Positions 1-7,280 of a DNA stretch of 24,639 nt are shown here, piece by piece. The translations under genes and the position numbers were made by a program. The stretch lies in the NCBI GenBank assembly GCA_017411125.1, contig JAFPNP010000014.1:1-24639 (forward strand). Reading direction: 5' to 3'. This stretch comes from Kiritimatiellia bacterium. Lineage in GTDB: Bacteria; Verrucomicrobiota; Kiritimatiellia; RFP12; UBA1067. The notes beneath the pieces are model-generated. The model was not told where the DNA came from. It ran no database searches and worked only from the letters and a program-made list of their open reading frames with translations. Within the stretch, counting starts at the first letter, position 1. The number at the start of each line of letters is the position of its first letter.

Positions 1-303
1 CCGCCCGCCGTCGCGAGCGCGTACATGAAGGCCGTGGCAGACTTTCAGAAGAAGCACGCGAAACACCTCCTTCGCGGACGCTTCGCCGACGAAGACGGCA
101 TCGCCGTGCGCGGCGACGGCATCGTCGCCAAGCGTTTCGTCGCCGACGACGGCACGAGCGCCGTATGCGCGTGGAACATTTCGGACAAGCCGTCCGTCGT
201 GGCGATCGAGGGCCTTGGCAAGCCTTCCGGCGTTTTCGCGCCCGGCGGCGATCCGGCGTCCGGACCGATTCCGCCGGACTCGCTGCGTCTTTACGTATAT
301 TGA
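1..303 (+). CDS. C-terminal end of a probable glycoside hydrolase (partial)
   Basis: The reading frame is open from base 1 and stops at 301-303, so only the last 100 residues are present. The fragment begins with a helical stretch (AYMKAVADFQKKHAKHL). It then alternates short strands and glycines in the style of the C-terminal beta-sandwich of large secreted glycosidases (FADEDGIAV, VAKRFVADDG, AVCAWNISDKP, PDSLRLYVY). No catalytic residue lies in the visible part, so the family cannot be named. The glycosidase assignment is inference from the fold-like pattern; a GH127 gene also lies at the other end of the window. The next gene starts 11 bases after this stop. Confidence 0.45.
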   Translation, partial: PPAVASAYMKAVADFQKKHAKHLLRGRFADEDGIAVRGDGIVAKRFVADDGTSAVCAWNISDKPSVVAIEGLGKPSGVFAPGGDPASGPIPPDSLRLYVY

Positions 304-314
304 GCACAGATGCC

Positions 315-1484
315 ATGGCATTGATTGCGGCCAAGAGCGAAGCAAAACGATTCCGGCGGTATCGCGGCTACGACTACAGCCGCGGTGCCGTCGTTTTCGC
401 GACGTTTCATCTTGAGCCGCGCCAGCCGCGATTCGGTCGCGTAGAAGGCGGGAAGGTGGTCTATTCTCCGGCGGGCGAGATTTTGAAGCGGGTGATCGAG
501 AAGGAGGCGCTGCGCACGCCGGACGCCCAGCTGAAAAAGTGGGTGGCGATGCCGGATCACGTGCATTTGAGGATTTATCTGCGGCCCGGCCAGGACGAGC
601 CGTTGAAGAGGCTCGGGCAGTTCGTCTACAACGTGAAGGCATGGAGCCGCAACATAGCGAAGCGCGATCTGGGGCTTTCGTTCGCATGGCAGAAGAACTA
701 CCACGACTGGCTCTGCATTTCGCGCGAGGCCATCGAGGCGGTTGATAGATACATCGAGAACAATCCGCTCAAGTGGTCGCTGATGCACGGCCATCCGCCG
801 CCGCTTGCGCTGGTCGAACCGCTCGTCGCCGGAGTGCTGCCTTGCGGCGAGTGGTGGAGCGGCGCGGGGGAGGTCGCGCTGCTTGGCGGCAAGATTGCGG
901 CGGTGAGGCTTTCGAGATCGATTCCGGTTGCAGAGTTTGCGGCGGTCGAGGCGCGGTTGATGTCTGCTGTCGACAAGGGCTTCACCCTCGCCGGCACGTG
1001 GATTTCGCCATGTGAGCGTGCGGTATTCGCGGCGCTGGTGAAGCGAGGCGCGGCAATCATAAGGGCGTCGCAGGATCCGCTTTCGATGGTCTACCGGCCC
1101 AAAGGCGACGAGCCGGGGCTTTTCGCGAAAGGCCGGTATTTGGTTTTATCGCGCCCGGCGGGGAATCCGGGCGGGAATCCGGCGGGGAATTCGGGCGGGC
1201 TTTCGCCGCCCTGCTCAAGACGTGGGAATCCGGGTGGGCTTTCGCCGCCCTGCTCAGGACGTGGGAATCCGGGCGGGCTTTCGCCGCCCTGCTCAGGATG
1301 CTCAGCTCGTCTTGATCAGGCGGGCGTAAGCCCCGCCGGGTTTGGATCCCGCCAGGCCGGCTGGCACGGCATCAACGACGCTCTTGATGAAATCGCCGTC
1401 GCAAGCGGCGGGGCGGGTGTTTACGTGAAGTGCGTCGGCGGGCGCATCGATTGGCAATGGAAACTAGGCGATACGGATTTATGA
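315..1484 (+). CDS. RAYT (REP-associated Y1/HUH transposase) with C-terminal SLOG/DprA-like extension
   Basis: 389 residues from the ATG at 315. The N-terminal ~140 residues are an IS200/IS605-like Y1 transposase domain of the RAYT type: the HUH motif is MPDHVHL (His82, His84), and the catalytic tyrosine is probably Tyr129 in KNYHDW, followed by the family signature DRYIENNPLKW. RAYTs nick single-stranded DNA at REP hairpins and are normally single-copy residents. Residues ~165-280 resemble a Rossmann-like SLOG/DprA domain (LLGGKIAAVRLSR, AGTWISPCERAVFAAL, GRYLVLS); this is an inference from pattern. Residues ~280-330 are a Gly/Pro-rich insert encoded by short repeats (three copies of about 13 residues, GGLSPPCSGRGNP). 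The C-terminus resumes as HGINDALDEIA...DWQWK. The stop TGA overlaps the first ATG of the next gene. No clear ribosome binding site is seen before 315; an upstream extension in the same frame is unlikely because it would overlap the preceding gene. Confidence 0.85.
   Translation: MALIAAKSEAKRFRRYRGYDYSRGAVVFATFHLEPRQPRFGRVEGGKVVYSPAGEILKRVIEKEALRTPDAQLKKWVAMPDHVHLRIYLRPGQDEPLKRLGQFVYNVKAWSRNIAKRDLGLSFAWQKNYHDWLCISREAIEAVDRYIENNPLKWSLMHGHPPPLALVEPLVAGVLPCGEWWSGAGEVALLGGKIAAVRLSRSIPVAEFAAVEARLMSAVDKGFTLAGTWISPCERAVFAALVKRGAAIIRASQDPLSMVYRPKGDEPGLFAKGRYLVLSRPAGNPGGNPAGNSGGLSPPCSRRGNPGGLSPPCSGRGNPGGLSPPCSGCSARLDQAGVSPAGFGSRQAGWHGINDALDEIAVASGGAGVYVKCVGGRIDWQWKLGDTDL
1193..1337 (+). repeat. REP-like hairpin array, 39-bp tandem repeat inside the RAYT gene
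   Basis: Three hairpins of 19 bases recur with an exact 39-bp period at 1193-1211, 1232-1250 and 1271-1289. The first is GGGCGGGCTTTCGCCGCCC, a 6-bp stem with a 7-base loop. The second copy changes C to T in the stem, which keeps a G-U pair. The linker contains a run GCTCAGGACGTGGGAATCC in copies 2 and 3 of the array. A fourth palindrome with the same 6-7-6 geometry but different sequence (GGCGGG/CCCGCC) follows at 1319-1337. Shorter GGAATCCGG-type repeats precede the array from ~1160. The period is a multiple of three, so the transposase frame stays open. Confidence 0.8.
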
Positions 1485-2632
1485 TGGAAGATATCTTGAA
1501 ACGGTTTGCGGACGATCCGCGCTACGTCGTCGTTCCCGGCGGGCTGCGCGACGTACACGTACACTTTCGCGATCCGGGGACGCCGGAAGCGGAAACGCGC
1601 GCCAGCGGCTCGGCGGCGGCGGCGGCGGGCGGCTTCACCTGCGTCACCACGATGCCGAACACCTCGCCCGCGGGCGACAATCCGGCATGGCTGCGCGAGC
1701 AGATCGAAGATACGTCGCTTTCGTGCCGCATCGCGCCTTCGGCGTGCATCACGAAAGGGCGTCTCGGGCGCGAAGTCGCCGATTTGGAGACTCTTGTCGC
1801 CGCCGGGGCGGTCGCGTTCACCGACGATGGCGCGTTCGTGGACGACGCCCGTGTGATGGAGGAGGCCATGCGGCGCGCGGCGAAACTTGGAAAGCCCGTC
1901 ATGCAGCACGCGGTCGTGCCGTCGATTCTCGGCGCGGGCGTGATGCGGGATTGTCCCGTCGCCCGGCGCTTCGGTCTTCCCGTGATGCCGCCGGAGGCCG
2001 AGACGGAGGCCGTCCGCCGCGACATCGCGCTCGTGCGCGTCACGGGCTGCGCTCTCCACGTGCAGCACATATCGTGTGCCGGAACGGTCGAACTGATACG
2101 GGCGGCCCGGCGCGAGGGGCTGCCCGTGACGGGCGAGGCAACGCCGCACCACCTTTTGCTTTCGTGCGAGGACATTCCCGGCGACGACGCCGACTGGAAG
2201 ATGGCGCCGCCGCTGGGAAGCCGCGAGGACGTCGCGGCCATACGCGAGGGCGTGAAAGACGGCACGCTCGGAATGTTCGCGACCGACCATGCGCCGCATC
2301 CGGCAGCGAAGAAGACGGGCGGTTTCCGCGTAGCGGCGAACGGAATCGTGGGCCTCGAGACCGCCGCCGCGATCACTTGGCAGGTCATGGTAATAGAAGA
2401 AGGAATGCCAGTGCGGGACTGGATCGCCCGCTGGACCACCGGCCCGGCGTCCCTGATCGGCGAGACGCCCGACGCCGGCAGCTTCGCGGTAATCGACACG
2501 CAGGCGAACCGCGCCGTCGTCCCCGACGCTTTCAAGACGAAATCACGAAACATGCCGTTCGCCGGGATGTGTTTTTCCGCATGGCCCGTGCTGACGGTTT
2601 TCAAAGGAAAGGTTGAATACAGATGGGAATGA
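1481..2632 (+). CDS. pyrC: Dihydroorotase (class I)
   Basis: 383 residues if the first ATG of the ATGATG at 1481 is used (1484 is equally possible). It catalyses reversible cyclisation of N-carbamoyl-L-aspartate to dihydroorotate in de novo pyrimidine synthesis, in the cytoplasm. The amidohydrolase metal site is complete by motif: DVHVHFRDPG (His26, His28), AFTDDGAF (Asp115/116), VMQHAV (His143), HVQHIS (His196), TPHHLLL (His223/224) and FATDHAPH (Asp269). MPNTSPA is the usual substrate-side motif. Length and order fit the ~400-residue class I enzymes. The start overlaps the stop of the transposase (ATGA) and the end overlaps the next gene by 10 bases, so the phosphorylase is probably co-translated. 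No strong ribosome binding site precedes the start, which favours coupling or readthrough from upstream. Confidence 0.93.
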   Translation: MMEDILKRFADDPRYVVVPGGLRDVHVHFRDPGTPEAETRASGSAAAAAGGFTCVTTMPNTSPAGDNPAWLREQIEDTSLSCRIAPSACITKGRLGREVADLETLVAAGAVAFTDDGAFVDDARVMEEAMRRAAKLGKPVMQHAVVPSILGAGVMRDCPVARRFGLPVMPPEAETEAVRRDIALVRVTGCALHVQHISCAGTVELIRAARREGLPVTGEATPHHLLLSCEDIPGDDADWKMAPPLGSREDVAAIREGVKDGTLGMFATDHAPHPAAKKTGGFRVAANGIVGLETAAAITWQVMVIEEGMPVRDWIARWTTGPASLIGETPDAGSFAVIDTQANRAVVPDAFKTKSRNMPFAGMCFSAWPVLTVFKGKVEYRWE

Positions 2633-3447
2633 ACGTCAAATTTTTCGACAGCATAGCGGAGTTCCTGCCGGATGTCTGTTTCGAGCGTCCGCCGGACGCC
2701 GCGATCGTTCTGGGCAGCGGCTGGGCGGACGCGCTCAAGGCCGACGCCACGCTGGTCCGAATCCCCTATGCGGACATCCCCGGTCTTGGCGCGGCCACGG
2801 TCGCGGGGCACACCGGCGAATTTTGGCTCTACGAACGCGCCGGGCGGCGCATCGCCGCATTCTGCGGCCGCCGCCACTGGTACGAAGGCGTGGGCTGGGA
2901 GGCGGTCGTGTTCCCGGTGGAGACGCTGCGGCGCATGGGCGGGCAGAAACTTCTCCTCACCAACGCGGCGGGCGGAATCAACCCCGCGTTGAAACCGGGC
3001 GACTTCGTGATTCTCAAGGACCACATAAACACGGTCGGCATAAACCCGATGATCGGACCTGTCGTGGACGGCTGGGGGCCGCGCTTTCCGGACATGACCG
3101 AAGTCTACACGAAGCATCTGCGCGACGTGCTTCACGGCGCGGCGAACAGGCGCGGCCTGCGCGTCATGGAGGGAATATACGCTTTCACGTCCGGGCCGGT
3201 GTTCGAGACGCCGGCGGAAATCCGCGCCTACTCGCATGTCGGCGCGGACGTGGTGGGCATGAGCACCGTGCCCGAATCCGTTTTCGCCCATGCCTGCGGA
3301 ATCCAGGTGGCGGGACTTTCGCTCGTGTCCAACCTCGCGGCCGGCATATCGCCGCGCCCTCTCTGCCATGAGGAAGTGCTTGCCGCCACGAACGGCGCAC
3401 AGGCCGTCATGGCAGGCTTGGTCGACGATTTTATCGTCTCGTGCTGA
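2623..3447 (+). CDS. punA: Purine nucleoside phosphorylase (trimeric PNP/MTAP family)
   Basis: 274 residues. It splits purine nucleosides with phosphate to base and (deoxy)ribose 1-phosphate in purine salvage. Family motifs are in order: VLGSGW (phosphate-binding Ser32), GHTGEF (His63), CGRRHWYEG (Arg84, His85), LTNAAGGI, DFVILKDHIN, FPDMTEVY, TSGPVFETPAEIRAY, VVGMSTVPE and SLVSNLAAG. An AAAGGAAAGG stretch at 2603-2612 gives a ribosome binding site about 10 bases before the ATG at 2623; an in-frame ATG at 2629 is an alternative. It overlaps the dihydroorotase end by 10 bases, so the pair looks like a small nucleotide-metabolism operon. The substrate (inosine/guanosine versus methylthioadenosine) cannot be fixed from the visible motifs. 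No hairpin terminator follows; a 22-bp tandem repeat begins 13 bases after the stop. Confidence 0.9.
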   Translation: MGMNVKFFDSIAEFLPDVCFERPPDAAIVLGSGWADALKADATLVRIPYADIPGLGAATVAGHTGEFWLYERAGRRIAAFCGRRHWYEGVGWEAVVFPVETLRRMGGQKLLLTNAAGGINPALKPGDFVILKDHINTVGINPMIGPVVDGWGPRFPDMTEVYTKHLRDVLHGAANRRGLRVMEGIYAFTSGPVFETPAEIRAYSHVGADVVGMSTVPESVFAHACGIQVAGLSLVSNLAAGISPRPLCHEEVLAATNGAQAVMAGLVDDFIVSC

Positions 3448-3459
3448 CAGCCGCCGCCT

Positions 3460-3525
3460 TAGGGTTCATAATTCCCCCTCCTAGGGTTCATAATTCCCCC
3501 TCCTAGGGTTCATAATTCCCCCTGC
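3460..3525 (+). repeat. 22-bp intergenic tandem repeat, three units
   Basis: The unit is TAGGGTTCATAATTC followed by CCCCTCC, 22 bases in all, starting at 3460, 3482 and 3504. Copies one and two are identical; the third differs only at its end (CCCCCTGCC). The unit junctions form the palindrome CCTAGG, and the whole array is bracketed by GCCTTAGG at 3456-3463 and 3524-3531. It lies between the phosphorylase stop and the promoter of the regulatory operon. There are no spacers, so it is not a CRISPR. Its role is unknown. Confidence 0.9.
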
Positions 3526-3561
3526 CTTAGGAATTGCGGCTAGAGTGTAGATAACTCTTGC

Positions 3562-3590
3562 TTGTCATCCAGCGGTGACTGTGGTATTAT
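3562..3590 (+). promoter_or_regulatory. Sigma70-type promoter of the 3621-8230 operon
   Basis: TTGTCA (3562-3567) and TATTAT (3585-3590) are separated by exactly 17 bases, close to the sigma70 consensus. Transcription would begin near 3597, giving a short leader with a GGAGG Shine-Dalgarno at 3603-3607, 13 bases before the ATG at 3621. Confidence 0.7.
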
Positions 3591-3620
3591 ATTTCACCAA
3601 ACGGAGGTACACGCACGCTT

Positions 3621-5321
3621 ATGGCGACAAACGACAGATTCGAGGCGAAGATCCTCGTGTTGGACGACGAGAGGCTTATCCGCCTTACTGTCTGCGCGAG
3701 GCTGAAGCGCGCCGGCTACGAGGCCGTGCCCGTCGCGACGGTAGACGAGGCCGTGGCGGCGCTGAAACTGCACATAAGGTCCTTTTGCGCCGTCATATCC
3801 GACATTATGATGGGCGACATGGACGGTTTCGTGTTCCGCGACATCGTGCGCGGCATGGATCCGCTCATGCCATTCTTCTTCATGACCGCCCTCGACCCGG
3901 AGGAGGGCAGCGGCTTCCTCAAGCGCATAATCGGGGATCCCCTCAGCTACTATCTGCCGAAGTCGGCCGGCACGGAGGTTCTGGTGAAGCGCCTTCAGCG
4001 CGTGGTCGGCGCGCGCCACATCCAGCAGTTCGTGGAGAACCAGGTGGAGGAGCAGCGCAAGTCCCTCGCTCTGGCCGCGCATGTGCAGAGCAGCATGCTG
4101 CCCGTAAGGGCGATGATGGACGACAAGAAGTTCTACACCACATGGTGGCAGCCGCACGAGTCGGTGAGCGGCGATTTGTACGACGCAATGCCGATAGACG
4201 GCGGACGGATGCTGTTCGCGCTGGGCGACATCCAGGGGCACGGCACCAACGCGGCGCTAGTGATGATGGCCGTCCAGGCGTTCCTCAGGCAGACGGTGCA
4301 TTCTTACGTCCGCGACGGGCGGCGCATCGCGCCGGAACTTCTGGCCAACCAGATGCACGGGTTCTTCCGGGCGAACTTCGCCGAGATGTCGTACATGACC
4401 GCTGTCATCTGCATATTTGCCCCGCCTGCGGAGAAATCTGCCGAAAGGACGTCGGGAGGGACGGTCGAATACATCACATGCGGCGCCCCTGATCTGAGGG
4501 TGTTCGACGCCAAGAATTCTTCCGTGGTCGATGTAAATCCGCAAAACAGGGGCGGCCTTCCTATCGGGCTCATGCCGGACACCGTCTACACCAAGGACGA
4601 CATCGTCCGGGTAGTTCTGCCGTCCGGCGCAATCTGCACGACGTTCACGGACGGGTTGTACGAACTGTCGAAGGACGGGGCAGAAGGTCAAGGCAGCGTG
4701 CCATCGGAATTCCTGCGCACGACGGCGGCGGAACTTGCCGGCGACGCCTTGAAATCGTGTTCGCTGATGGTCTTGCCGGACAAATTCATGTGCGCATGCA
4801 GCGAACTGGGGTATCCTGTCAGCGGGGACGACGTATCCATCATTGTTTTCGGAGCTGTCCAGACGGAGCGCGGCACTTACGAGGCCACCACGCAGCTTTC
4901 TCCGGCGCTCGTGGACGCGGCGGCGCGGCACGTCGCCGCATGGTGCGCCGCCGAGAACTGGCCGGACGACCTCGCCGGCCGCATCCAGCTGGTGCTGGAA
5001 GAGCATTTGATGAACATCTACGACCATGGCTACGACGAACAGCACCGGCGCAGGGGCGTGGTAAGTCTGCGGCTCCGCCGCATGCGCGACTTCGCCCAGC
5101 TGAGCGTGTGGGACCACGGACGCCCCACGCCTGGAATGCAGGTCGCCGCCGGCGATGCCGCGACGGCGTTCGATCTGATCAACCGCGAGTTCGGCAACCA
5201 CGGCCGCGGGCGGCTCATGATGCGGCAGCTGTGCGAATCCATACAGCGTCAGCGCTTCGGAAAACTCAACGAAACGACGTTTCACATTCCGTGGACGGAA
5301 GAACAAGAGGAACATCAATGA
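3621..5321 (+). CDS. Response regulator with SpoIIE/RsbU phosphatase and RsbW-like ATPase domains
   Basis: 566 residues with three domains. Residues ~9-128 are a receiver domain with all key residues: acidic pair Asp15/Asp16, phosphorylation site Asp61 (ISDIMMGDMDG), Thr89 and Lys114 (YLPKSA). A helical linker (~133-160) leads to a PP2C-type SpoIIE/RsbU serine phosphatase with its metal motifs intact: SGDLYD (Asp185, Asp188), GDIQGHG (Asp203), TFTDGLYE and SGDDVSI. The last ~140 residues are a GHKL ATPase of the RsbW/anti-sigma type, with N-box LEEHLMNIYDHGY, G1 WDHGRPTP and G2 NHGRGRLMM. In known partner-switching systems such phosphatases dephosphorylate STAS anti-sigma antagonists and RsbW-like kinases phosphorylate them; here both activities sit in one chain. 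No STAS protein or sigma factor is nearby. The stop overlaps the Hpt gene (ATGA). Confidence 0.9.
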   Translation: MATNDRFEAKILVLDDERLIRLTVCARLKRAGYEAVPVATVDEAVAALKLHIRSFCAVISDIMMGDMDGFVFRDIVRGMDPLMPFFFMTALDPEEGSGFLKRIIGDPLSYYLPKSAGTEVLVKRLQRVVGARHIQQFVENQVEEQRKSLALAAHVQSSMLPVRAMMDDKKFYTTWWQPHESVSGDLYDAMPIDGGRMLFALGDIQGHGTNAALVMMAVQAFLRQTVHSYVRDGRRIAPELLANQMHGFFRANFAEMSYMTAVICIFAPPAEKSAERTSGGTVEYITCGAPDLRVFDAKNSSVVDVNPQNRGGLPIGLMPDTVYTKDDIVRVVLPSGAICTTFTDGLYELSKDGAEGQGSVPSEFLRTTAAELAGDALKSCSLMVLPDKFMCACSELGYPVSGDDVSIIVFGAVQTERGTYEATTQLSPALVDAAARHVAAWCAAENWPDDLAGRIQLVLEEHLMNIYDHGYDEQHRRRGVVSLRLRRMRDFAQLSVWDHGRPTPGMQVAAGDAATAFDLINREFGNHGRGRLMMRQLCESIQRQRFGKLNETTFHIPWTEEQEEHQ

Positions 5322-5626
5322 AAGAATGCTGCAAGGTATACCTCGAAGAACAGTTCGGCGGCGACGCCGACGTGATGGGCGAGATATACAACGAGTATGT
5401 TTCGTCCATAAAAGAAAAGATGACGGAGGCCGACGCCGAACTCGCCGGCGGCGACTGGGTCGCGCTGGACAGGACGGCCCACACCGTCAAGGGCAACGCG
5501 CTCGCCACGGGCGATGAAGAGATGGCCCAGACCGCCATCAGCCTGCGCGGCGCGGCGAAGCTGCAGGACTCTGCCCAGGCCGCCGAACTGATATCCCGCT
5601 TGAAGGAACTCGCCGGTACGCTTTGA
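5318..5626 (+). CDS. Histidine phosphotransfer (Hpt) domain protein
   Basis: 102 residues, the size of a stand-alone Hpt four-helix bundle. The phosphorylatable histidine is His55 in the motif RTAHTVKGNALATG, which matches the family pattern of His followed by Lys-Gly three residues on. The flanking helices are rich in Ala, Glu and Leu. ATG 5318 overlaps the preceding stop (ATGA), with an AAGAGG Shine-Dalgarno just upstream. Its stop overlaps the next ATG by one base (TGATG). Hpt proteins pass phosphate between receiver domains and hybrid kinases, so its likely partner is the receiver Asp61 encoded immediately upstream; the upstream histidine kinase is not in this window. Confidence 0.9.
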   Translation: MKECCKVYLEEQFGGDADVMGEIYNEYVSSIKEKMTEADAELAGGDWVALDRTAHTVKGNALATGDEEMAQTAISLRGAAKLQDSAQAAELISRLKELAGTL

Positions 5627-6354
5627 TGGAAAGCTTTCTCGACAGAACGAAGGACGCCGACCTCGAAGAACTCATGCGCGAACTGGCGGCGAGAGCCGGC
5701 GGGAACAAGCGCAGAAGTCTGCGTCTCCGGGCGTGGAAGTTCACCGTGTTCGGGGCCTACGCCGTCAAGCGTCTTATCGATATCGCAGGCAGCGCGATAG
5801 GGCTTGTACTGCTCTCGCCGGTGTTTCTCGCGATCGCCGTCGCCGTGAAGCTCTCCAGCCCCGGACCGGTGTTCTTCAAGCAGGTGCGCGTAGGACGCTA
5901 CGGAAGGCATTTCGACTTCTACAAGTTCCGCAGCATGAGGCAGGACGCGGAGGCGCGCAAGGCCGCTCTGATGGACCGCAACGAGTCGAAGGACGGCGTG
6001 ATTTTCAAGATGAAGGACGATCCGCGCATTACGAAGGTCGGGAAGTTCCTGCGTCGCACGAGCCTGGACGAGCTTCCGCAGCTGTGGAACGTACTGATAG
6101 GCGACATGAGCCTCGTCGGGCCGCGTCCGCCCGTTCCCTCCGAAGTTCGGGAATACACGCTCGAGGACCGCAAGCGGCTGGACGTTATTCCCGGCATAAC
6201 GTGTTTATGGCAGATAAAAGGGCGCAGCGAGATACCGTTCAACGAGCAGGTGCGGCTGGACAAGGAATACATACTCGCGCCTGGCGTCTGGAAGGACATA
6301 CTTATATTGCTGAAAACCATTCCCGCGATAATAGGCGGGAAGGGGGCTTATTGA
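5626..6354 (+). CDS. Polyprenyl-phosphate phosphosugar transferase (WcaJ/WbaP C-terminal family)
   Basis: 242 residues from ATG 5626. This family transfers a sugar 1-phosphate from an NDP-sugar to undecaprenyl phosphate at the cytoplasmic membrane face, the first step in many capsule, exopolysaccharide and O-antigen pathways. A ~40-residue basic N-terminus is followed by the single membrane-inserted helix (residues ~50-76), then SSPGPVFFKQ, FYKFRSMR (100-105), KDDPRIT (130-136), LDELPQLWNV (147-156), GDMSLVGPRPP and PGITCLWQIKGRSE. This is the short form without the four-helix N-terminal domain of WcaJ. It overlaps its neighbours by one base upstream and three bases downstream. A 7-bp inverted repeat (TTCCCGC/GCGGGAA, 6320-6341) sits just before its end. 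The donor sugar cannot be predicted. Confidence 0.92.
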   Translation: MESFLDRTKDADLEELMRELAARAGGNKRRSLRLRAWKFTVFGAYAVKRLIDIAGSAIGLVLLSPVFLAIAVAVKLSSPGPVFFKQVRVGRYGRHFDFYKFRSMRQDAEARKAALMDRNESKDGVIFKMKDDPRITKVGKFLRRTSLDELPQLWNVLIGDMSLVGPRPPVPSEVREYTLEDRKRLDVIPGITCLWQIKGRSEIPFNEQVRLDKEYILAPGVWKDILILLKTIPAIIGGKGAY

Positions 6355-7280
6355 TGGAGAAATTCCTGTTTGTACCGTCGATTCCGCAAACAGAGTGGCT
6401 GCAAGGCGTTCTTCCGGGCAAAAGCCCGGCGGAGCTGCCGATTGCAGGGCGGCTCATGATTGACTATGTCCTGGAACGTGCCAAATTCTACAAGGCCACC
6501 ATCGCGGAGATACTGGACTTCCATCCGTCGCCGCATCTCGCGGCGCTGTTCAACGACCCGTGGCGTTATTATACGGCCACGTTTTACCATGAAGCATTCG
6601 GTCCGATGCCGCGCGGTCTGGACGAACTTGCGAAAGTGCCGGATACTCTCATGCACGATAACGATGGCACCCTTGTCGTCAGCTGGGGGATGATGCTGCC
6701 GGAGCATGAGATTGGCACGGCGCCGGAGGCGCCTGTTTCCGCCGCAGAGATGGCATCCACGCCTCCCGGCATCTACCGGCGCAGGGACGGGAAGTGGATG
6801 CGCGTGTGTACCTACGCACGGATCATTGACGGAGTGTCCGCATGGCTGGACGTGAATTTCAAGGTGCTGCACAGTCCGGAGCATTTCACGCTGCCGGGCT
6901 ATTCCGCCGAGAAGGGCGTGTACCTTGGCCGCAACGTCGTGCTGGAGCACGGCACGGAGGTGAAGGCTCCGGCGCTGCTCCAGAACGGCGCGTGGTGCGC
7001 GCGCAACGTGACGCTCGACGGCGACGTGATACTAGGCTGCGGGGCGTTCGTGGGCGAGGGTGCGCGCATTGCGCGTTCGGTCGTGTGCGACAACACTTAC
7101 GTGGGCGGCGATCTTGAACTGGAGAACAAGATCGTGGTCGGAAACCGCATAATAGACGCCGTTTCCGGCGAATGGACCGACATCGAGGAGCCGGGCGTCG
7201 CGCACAGCGTCAAGGGCGACGGCGTGATGGCGGCGATATGGCACTTCCTCCAGGGTACGTCGCGCGGGAGAAGACGCTGA
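6354..7280 (+). CDS. Left-handed beta-helix protein with degenerate nucleotidyltransferase-like N-terminus
   Basis: 308 residues from ATG 6354, with a G-rich Shine-Dalgarno (GGGAAGGGGG) just upstream. Residues 1-45 resemble the start of NDP-sugar pyrophosphorylases (LPGKSPAELPIAGRLMIDYVLERAKFY), but the Gly-rich GGxGTRLxPLT-type nucleotide-binding loop is absent. Residues ~185-275 show isoleucine-patch, hexapeptide-like turns typical of left-handed beta-helix domains (GVYLGRNVVLEHGTEVKAP, VILGCGAFVGEGARIARS, NTYVGGDLELENKIVVGN). GlmU and mannose-1-phosphate guanylyltransferase-like proteins have this layout. Here it may be an inactive or regulatory relative working with the adjoining sugar transferase; that role is inference. 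The catalytic residues of an acyltransferase (a conserved His in the helix) are not evident. It overlaps the next gene by one base. Confidence 0.65.
   Translation: MEKFLFVPSIPQTEWLQGVLPGKSPAELPIAGRLMIDYVLERAKFYKATIAEILDFHPSPHLAALFNDPWRYYTATFYHEAFGPMPRGLDELAKVPDTLMHDNDGTLVVSWGMMLPEHEIGTAPEAPVSAAEMASTPPGIYRRRDGKWMRVCTYARIIDGVSAWLDVNFKVLHSPEHFTLPGYSAEKGVYLGRNVVLEHGTEVKAPALLQNGAWCARNVTLDGDVILGCGAFVGEGARIARSVVCDNTYVGGDLELENKIVVGNRIIDAVSGEWTDIEEPGVAHSVKGDGVMAAIWHFLQGTSRGRRR

Noticed and set aside
1522..3369. A 615-residue open frame on the minus strand
   Set aside because: Antisense shadow of the dihydroorotase and phosphorylase genes, with no motifs and low-complexity composition.
3460..3525. Possible CRISPR array
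   Set aside because: The repeat units are directly joined with no spacers, and there is no cas gene.
5733..6353. Extension of the beta-helix protein frame upstream into the sugar transferase
   Set aside because: This part is out of frame with a well-conserved transferase; the ATG at 6354 has a Shine-Dalgarno and the operon-wide stop/start overlap.
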